A stretch of 57,217 bases of DNA from Mesorhizobium sp. WSM4306 (GTDB lineage: Bacteria > Pseudomonadota > Alphaproteobacteria > Rhizobiales > Rhizobiaceae). Every line of letters starts with the position of its first letter. The stretch's first letter is position 1. The notes under the pieces were generated by a model. That model saw only the letters and a list, made by a program, of their open reading frames with translations. It was not told the origin of the DNA and ran no database searches. Below are positions 52,695 to 57,217 of this stretch, piece by piece. Made by a program: the position numbers and the translations under genes. Location of the stretch: positions 1 through 57,217 of the forward strand of contig NZ_VFTC01000037.1 in the NCBI RefSeq assembly GCF_007003975.1. The letters are read 5' to 3'.

Positions 52695-54313
52695 TACCTG
52701 GCTCCTGATCGCGCAGGTCGGATGGCGACGGGGCTCGGCATCGGCTCCTCCTCGCGCTGGTGGCCGAGGATGGTCCTGGTGATGTTCCAGGCCATGATCA
52801 GGGCGCCGGAGAGGTACATGGCGCCGCCGATGGCGCGCAGGACATAGTAGGGGTGCATGGCGGCGACGGTTTCGGCGAAGGAGTAGACCAGGAAGCCCTG
52901 CTCGCCATATTCGCGCCACATCAGGCCCTGCATGATGCCGGACACCCACATCACCGCGGCGTAGACGACGATCCCGAGTGTCGCCAGCCAGAAGTGCCAG
53001 GTGACGAGCCTCAGCGAGTAGAGCCGTTGACGGTTCCAGAGCTTCGGGACCATGTAGTAGATCGCGCCGAACGAGATCATGCCGACCCAGCCGAGCGCAC
53101 CCGAATGGACGTGCCCGATGGTCCAGTCGGTATAATGCGACAGCGAATTGACCGCCCGGATCGCCATGATGGGGCCTTCGAAGGTCGACATGCCATAGAA
53201 GGCGACGGCCATCACCATCATGCGGATGATCGGATCGGTGCGCAGCTTGTCCCAGGCGCCGGACAGCGTCATCAGGCCGTTGATCATGCCGCCCCAGGAC
53301 GGCATCCACAGCATGATCGAGAACACCATGCCGAGCGTCTGCGCCCAATCGGGCAAGGCGGTGTAGTGCAGGTGATGCGGCCCGGCCCAGATGTAGAGAA
53401 AGATGATAGCCCAGAAATGGACGATCGACAGCCGGTACGAATAGACTGGCCGGTTCGCCTGCTTGGGCACGAAATAATACATCATGCCGAGGAAGCCGGC
53501 GGTGAGAAAGAAGCCGACCGCGTTGTGGCCGTACCACCATTGCGTCAAGGCGTCCTGGACCCCTGAAAAGGCGGAGTAGCTCTTGGAGCCCGGGAACGAG
53601 ACTGGTATGGACAGGTTGTTGACCACATGCAGCATCGCGATGGTCACGATGAACGACAGGTAGAACCAGTTGGCCACGTAGATATGCGGTTCCTTGCGCT
53701 TCAGGATCGTGCCAAGGAACAGAATGAGGTAGGCGACCCAGACGATGGTCAGCCAGACATCCACATACCATTCGGGTTCGGCGTACTCGCGGCCCTCGGT
53801 GATGCCGAGCAGGTAGCCGGTCGCGGCCATGACGATGAACAGCTGGTAGCCCCAGAAGACGAACCAGGCGAGATCACGGCCGAAGAGGCGCGCGCGGCAG
53901 GTGCGCTGCACGACATACAGAGACGTGCAAAGCAGCGCGTTGCCGCCGAAGGCGAAAACGACACCGGATGTGTGCAACGGCCGCAAACGACCGAAATTGA
54001 ACCAGGGCTGGATGTTGAGATCGGGGTAGGCGAGCTGCAGCGCGATCACCACGCCGACCAGCATGCCGACGACACCCCAGAACACGGTGGCGATCGCGCC
54101 GTAGCGGATCGGACCATCCATGTAAGCGGATGGGTCAATCGGAGCTGCTGGCCTGAACTCCGTGTTGCGCAACAGGATCGCAGTGAAACCAGCCACTGCG
54201 AAGAACAACACCCACATGTGTCGGCGGAAAGGTTCATCCACGCCGAAGCCGGCGGCCACCAGGGCCGCAAAAGCGAACACGCTTAGAAGGACGATCTCTG
54301 TGCCGAATTTCAT
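52694..54313 (-). CDS. ccoN: Cytochrome cbb3 oxidase catalytic subunit CcoN (FixN)
   Basis: A 539-residue catalytic subunit of the high-affinity cbb3 oxidase, with about 12 membrane helices. It shows the histidine motif near RPLHTSGVVFAFGGNAL, WWYGHNAVGFFLTAGFLGMMYYFVP around the binuclear centre, GPHHLHYTALPDW and HVHSGALGWVG. It reduces oxygen at very low concentration, as needed in nodules or microaerobic soil. It is the first gene of ccoNOQP, with an FNR/FixK-type box 75 bases upstream. Confidence 0.97.
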   Translation of the reverse strand: MKFGTEIVLLSVFAFAALVAAGFGVDEPFRRHMWVLFFAVAGFTAILLRNTEFRPAAPIDPSAYMDGPIRYGAIATVFWGVVGMLVGVVIALQLAYPDLNIQPWFNFGRLRPLHTSGVVFAFGGNALLCTSLYVVQRTCRARLFGRDLAWFVFWGYQLFIVMAATGYLLGITEGREYAEPEWYVDVWLTIVWVAYLILFLGTILKRKEPHIYVANWFYLSFIVTIAMLHVVNNLSIPVSFPGSKSYSAFSGVQDALTQWWYGHNAVGFFLTAGFLGMMYYFVPKQANRPVYSYRLSIVHFWAIIFLYIWAGPHHLHYTALPDWAQTLGMVFSIMLWMPSWGGMINGLMTLSGAWDKLRTDPIIRMMVMAVAFYGMSTFEGPIMAIRAVNSLSHYTDWTIGHVHSGALGWVGMISFGAIYYMVPKLWNRQRLYSLRLVTWHFWLATLGIVVYAAVMWVSGIMQGLMWREYGEQGFLVYSFAETVAAMHPYYVLRAIGGAMYLSGALIMAWNITRTILGHQREEEPMPSPVAIRPARSGAR

Positions 54314-54387
54314 TGCAGATCCCGATCTCGAATCTGGTGGATGCCAAATCCGCAGCGCACTAATCGCGCAGCCGCCGCCCCCTCGCC

Positions 54388-54401
54388 CTGATCTATGTCA
54401 G
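54388..54401. promoter_or_regulatory. FNR/FixK-type box upstream of ccoN
   Basis: CTGATCTATGTCAG fits the relaxed consensus YTGAY-N4-RTCAR. It lies 75-88 bases before the ccoN start codon, a normal distance for activation by FnrN or FixK under low oxygen. A short hairpin, CCGCAC and GTGCGG, follows at 54403-54420. Confidence 0.75.
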
Positions 54402-54439
54402 GCCGCACGATTTTGTGCGGCGCAATCAGCAGGTGGCGA

Positions 54440-54724
54440 ATGAACGAGGAACGCAGCGCGGGCTCACTCCCTCATGGAAGGCGTTCCCTGGGTTGGGCGG
54501 GCGCAGACGCGATCGCTGAGGCGAAAGCTGAGGCTCTGCGCGCGTTGGATGCTATTGCCGATGCCCTGCCAAACGTTGTTCGGATCCCATTGGAAACGAA
54601 CGCGATCGTTCCGCCGAGCCGTGGCAGATTAAGGACCATGCTTCGCCGGTATGTGCCGAAACACACCTGGCGATTGGTCACGTTCCTATCAAAGCCCGAA
54701 AGCTGTTTGTCTCGACAACCGTGA
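54440..54724 (+). CDS. Possible small unknown protein between ccoN and fnrN
   Basis: A 94-residue frame with AGGTGG close to its ATG. It has an Ala-rich helical part (AIAEAKAEALRALDAIADAL) and then a basic part. It is divergent from ccoN and shares the FNR box region, so it could be oxygen-controlled. No family recognised. The opposite strand is also open over 54472-54681, so the call is weak. Confidence 0.35.
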   Translation: MNEERSAGSLPHGRRSLGWAGADAIAEAKAEALRALDAIADALPNVVRIPLETNAIVPPSRGRLRTMLRRYVPKHTWRLVTFLSKPESCLSRQP

Positions 54725-54807
54725 CGCCGCTTCGTCGAAGGCGCGGCGACATCGCATTAAAAGGCAAACACGGCCCGCCCCGGAGTCATGCGACATGGCC
54801 TCGCCGC

Positions 54808-55551
54808 TTAGGGCCGCTCGCGTCCGCCGCCACAGCGCTTCTCCAGACGGCTTATGCTGTCCACCGTCACATGGCGTGCGTTCTCAATCCGAATCACCCC
54901 GTCAGCCCGCAATCGCGTCAGTTGGCGGCTCACGGTCTCGCTGGTGATTCCAAGGAAATCAGACATTTCGGCACGCGTCAGCGGCAGATCGAAGGAGGCC
55001 GACCCGGAAGCCGCATCGAGACTGGAATCGATATTCCGGGCCATCATGAGGAGAAAAGTCGCCACCTTTTCCGGAGCTGTCTTGCGCCCCAGCGTCACCA
55101 TCCACTCGCGCGCCTCATCGAGTTCATTCAGCGTCTGTTTGAGCAGGCGATGCTCGAATTCCCGTGACGCCTTCATCATCCGTTCGACGGCCGCTCGCGG
55201 AAACGAACACAGCGTGACTGCTGTTGCCGCTTCCGCATTGATCGAGCTTTCCTCCTTGAAAGGACGTCCCAGAAAATCCGGTGCAAACTGGAGACCGACG
55301 ATCTGCTGGCGCCCATCCGACAGGCTCTTTGATAGCTTTACCACGCCTGAAAGCACGTTGGAGTAGCTGTCGACGTTCTGTGCCTCGCCGGTCAACTCCA
55401 TTCCTGACTCGATCCGGCGACGCGAGCAAGTCTTGGCGAGCCCAACCAAATTGTCTGGATCGAGCGCACCGCAGACACCGCGACGCCGTGCCTCGCAAGG
55501 GAAGCAAAGAACAGGAATGCCGGAACTATGAATGTCTTGCCGAAAGGTCAT
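54808..55551 (-). CDS. fnrN: Oxygen-sensing Crp/Fnr-family regulator FnrN
   Basis: A 247-residue regulator of the FNR class. The cluster cysteines are present: Cys16, Cys19 and Cys27 in CFPCEARRRGVC, and the fourth, Cys115 in VTLCSF, so it should bind an oxygen-labile 4Fe-4S cluster. The C-terminal helix-turn-helix has LGITSETVSRQLTRL, with the Glu, Ser and Arg that read TGA half-sites. It therefore should bind TTGAT-N4-ATCAA-type boxes such as those at 54388 and 55636. It is divergent from hemN. Confidence 0.93.
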   Translation of the reverse strand: MTFRQDIHSSGIPVLCFPCEARRRGVCGALDPDNLVGLAKTCSRRRIESGMELTGEAQNVDSYSNVLSGVVKLSKSLSDGRQQIVGLQFAPDFLGRPFKEESSINAEAATAVTLCSFPRAAVERMMKASREFEHRLLKQTLNELDEAREWMVTLGRKTAPEKVATFLLMMARNIDSSLDAASGSASFDLPLTRAEMSDFLGITSETVSRQLTRLRADGVIRIENARHVTVDSISRLEKRCGGGRERP

Positions 55552-55635
55552 GCGTTCGCCTTACCCGATCCTAACTGCCGGCAGGATACCCATCCAGGGT
55601 AGAGAAATCCTGCGGCGGTTTGTCCATGAGCGCGG

Positions 55636-55649
55636 CTGATCGAGATCAG
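55636..55649. promoter_or_regulatory. FNR/FixK-type box between fnrN and hemN
   Basis: CTGATCGAGATCAG matches the consensus except at the outer bases. It is centred 62 bases upstream of the hemN start codon and 91 bases upstream of fnrN, so it may serve hemN activation and fnrN autoregulation. Confidence 0.8.
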
Positions 55650-55703
55650 GGTCTGCTTCAGCGATGCGTGCAGTGTTCCGGCGGGCAACACGGTGAACGC
55701 GAG

Positions 55704-57053
55704 ATGCAATCGGAAATAGCTGTCAAACTCAGCGAGAACGTCCCACGCTACACCAGCTATCCGACGGCGCCGCATTTCCATTCGGGGATCGATGCTGCCA
55801 TTTACCGTGGCTGGTTGGAGACGCTGGAAAGCGGCGACGAAATCTCGCTGTACCTGCACATTCCTTACTGCGACAAGCTCTGCTGGTTCTGCGCCTGCCA
55901 CACCAAGCAGACGCACCAATATGAGCCGGTGGCCGCTTATCTGCGCTCGCTGAATGCCGAAATCGTCACGATTGCCGGTCTGGTGAGCGGCAAGGCACAT
56001 GTCCGTGCAATCCACTTCGGTGGCGGTTCGCCAACTATTCTGAGGCCCGATGATATGGTTGCTCTTGGAGCGGCCTTGCGGGACAGCTTCGACCTTCTCC
56101 CGGATGCTACGGTCAGCATCGAAATCGAAACCAACGACATGGACAAGGCGCGCCTTGATGCACTTGCTCAAATCGGCGTAACGCGGGCGAGCCTCGGCGT
56201 GCAGGATTTCGATCCGCAAGTGCAAAAAGCAATTAATCGTGAGCAGAGTTTTTTGCAGACCAAGGCAGTCGTCGACGGGGTTCGTTCGCGGGGCGTCGAA
56301 TCGGTCAATCTGGACCTGCTCTACGGGCTCCCGAATCAGACACGCGAGACGATCTGTTCCACGGTGGCGCAGGCACTGACCTTGGAGCCAGACCGGATGG
56401 CCCTGTTCGGCTACGCACATGTGCCCTGGTTCAAGAAGCATCAGACGATGATCGACGAGGCATGGCTGCCGAGTCCCACTGAGCGTTTCGCCCAATCTCA
56501 ACTCGCGGCGCGGGCAATTGTCGCCAAGGGATATGAGGCAATAGGACTCGATCATTTCGCGAAGCCCGACGATGCGCTGGCCATAGCGGCCCGCGCAGGG
56601 GTTTTGCATCGCAATTTTCAGGGCTACACTGAGGATCGCTGCCCGACACTGATCGGACTTGGCCCTTCGTCCATCGGTCGTTTTCGCCAAGGCTACGTGC
56701 AGAACATGGCTTCGACTGCCGGGTACGGGCGCATGGTTGCGGATGGCGGGTTGGCTGCCGTCCGCGGCGTTGCCCTTTCCGACGACGATCGCGTCCGTGG
56801 CTGGATCATCGAGCGGCTGATGTGTGATTTTGCCTTCTCGGCAGTCGACCTGGTGGAGCGGTTCGGCAAAGCCGGCGAGCAGCTCCTTCATCGCTCGAGG
56901 TCCATCGCACTCCACGATCCTGCCCGAGCGCTTGAATTCGATGGTGACAGTTTCCTCGTACGGACTGAAAGTCGCCCCTTCATTCGAACCATCGCGGCCA
57001 AGTTCGATACATATTTCAAAGGGGGAACGGCGAGGCACTCGGTGGCGGTCTGA
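55704..57053 (+). CDS. hemN: Oxygen-independent coproporphyrinogen III oxidase
   Basis: A 449-residue radical SAM enzyme that makes protoporphyrinogen IX for heme without oxygen. The cluster motif is CxxxCxxC (Cys56, Cys60, Cys63, with Cys65 next) in HIPYCDKLCWFCAC. RYTSYPTAPHF, HFGGGSPTIL, SLGVQDFDPQVQKAINR and NLDLLYGLPNQT are conserved. The ATG at 55704 matches the family start. The frame from 55620 runs over the FNR box. It supplies heme for the cbb3 oxidase encoded next to it. The 160 bases beyond it show no gene. Confidence 0.96.
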   Translation: MQSEIAVKLSENVPRYTSYPTAPHFHSGIDAAIYRGWLETLESGDEISLYLHIPYCDKLCWFCACHTKQTHQYEPVAAYLRSLNAEIVTIAGLVSGKAHVRAIHFGGGSPTILRPDDMVALGAALRDSFDLLPDATVSIEIETNDMDKARLDALAQIGVTRASLGVQDFDPQVQKAINREQSFLQTKAVVDGVRSRGVESVNLDLLYGLPNQTRETICSTVAQALTLEPDRMALFGYAHVPWFKKHQTMIDEAWLPSPTERFAQSQLAARAIVAKGYEAIGLDHFAKPDDALAIAARAGVLHRNFQGYTEDRCPTLIGLGPSSIGRFRQGYVQNMASTAGYGRMVADGGLAAVRGVALSDDDRVRGWIIERLMCDFAFSAVDLVERFGKAGEQLLHRSRSIALHDPARALEFDGDSFLVRTESRPFIRTIAAKFDTYFKGGTARHSVAV

Positions 57054-57217
57054 GCAAAGCACAGTGCGCTCGCCGTTTGGTCGATCGGCGAACCAGCTGC
57101 GTTCGTTTTGACCGCTCATAGGCGACTACCGCATCAAATCGTCGACCGTGAACAATCCGAGCCCTAAGCGGCGACCGGCTTCGGCCGGATTTGAAGCAGG
57201 GCAATCAAGAGCGACAA

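Noticed and set aside
51963..53771. A 602-residue CcoO.
   Set aside because: The extension is an out-of-phase reading of ccoN with no membrane character.
38503..57217. Second attachment-site copy of the tRNA-Ser 3' end.
   Set aside because: I looked for repeats of GGTTCGAATCCCTCCC and CTCTCCGCCA and saw none, so the right end of the element is not in the window, or the repeat is too short to see by eye.

Overview
The window looks like a chromosomal segment of an alphaproteobacterium of the order Hyphomicrobiales, most likely Mesorhizobium or a close relative. The grounds are the high GC content, the conserved order rplU-rpmA-obgE-proB-proA-nadD-rsfS-rlmH-envC-ctpA-rppH, the palindromic intergenic repeats of kinds familiar from rhizobia, and the ccoNOQP/ccoGHIS (fixNOQP/fixGHIS) cluster beside fnrN and hemN. 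The species assignment is inference from gene content, not from a marker gene.

Layout. (1) 114-6160, minus strand: a branched-chain amino acid ABC transporter operon, livHMGF, a DUF6867 membrane protein and the binding protein. (2) 6608-15511: amino acid catabolism. A solitary ectoine synthase-like gene lies divergent to a LysR regulator. Next comes a hydroxyproline set (4-hydroxyproline epimerase, FAD D-amino acid dehydrogenase, DapA-family deaminase) with a divergent GntR regulator and two clear operator palindromes, then mmsA with its own LysR regulator. (3) 15649-18239: two overlapping lipoprotein genes, one phospholipase A2-like and one phospholipase D-like. (4) 18260-19072: a TacA/TacT-type toxin-antitoxin pair with an operator palindrome. 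(5) 19088-21553: dadA and alanine racemase. (6) 21852-38043: conserved housekeeping genes (rppH, a divergent polysaccharide deacetylase, ctpA, envC, rlmH, rsfS, mscS, an MFS transporter, nadD, proA, proB, obgE, a nuclease-family protein, a GNAT, rpmA, rplU), with small secreted or accessory genes and repeat elements between them.

(7) From 38413 the character changes. tRNA-Ser(CGA) is followed at once by a tyrosine integrase, two unknown genes, about 0.8 kb of gene-poor DNA, a GGDEF-EAL protein, a UbiM-like hydroxylase and a small stand-alone CHAT/caspase-like protein. This looks like the left end of an integrated element. The right end is not visible, so whether the cytochrome cbb3 block belongs to the element is open. 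(8) 46278-57053: ccoSIHG, ccoPQON, fnrN and hemN. This is a microaerobic respiration unit with FNR/FixK-type boxes in front of ccoN and hemN.

The most unusual part is 44649-46277. A CHAT-like protein gene sits between two diverged copies of the same non-coding sequence, one upstream of ubiM and one upstream of the CHAT gene. The second copy is split by an insert that carries a further FNR/FixK-like box. Other items worth attention are the PLA2-PLD lipoprotein pair, the solitary ectC, and the FAD dehydrogenase gene whose start codon seems to have been lost where a repeat element joins it.
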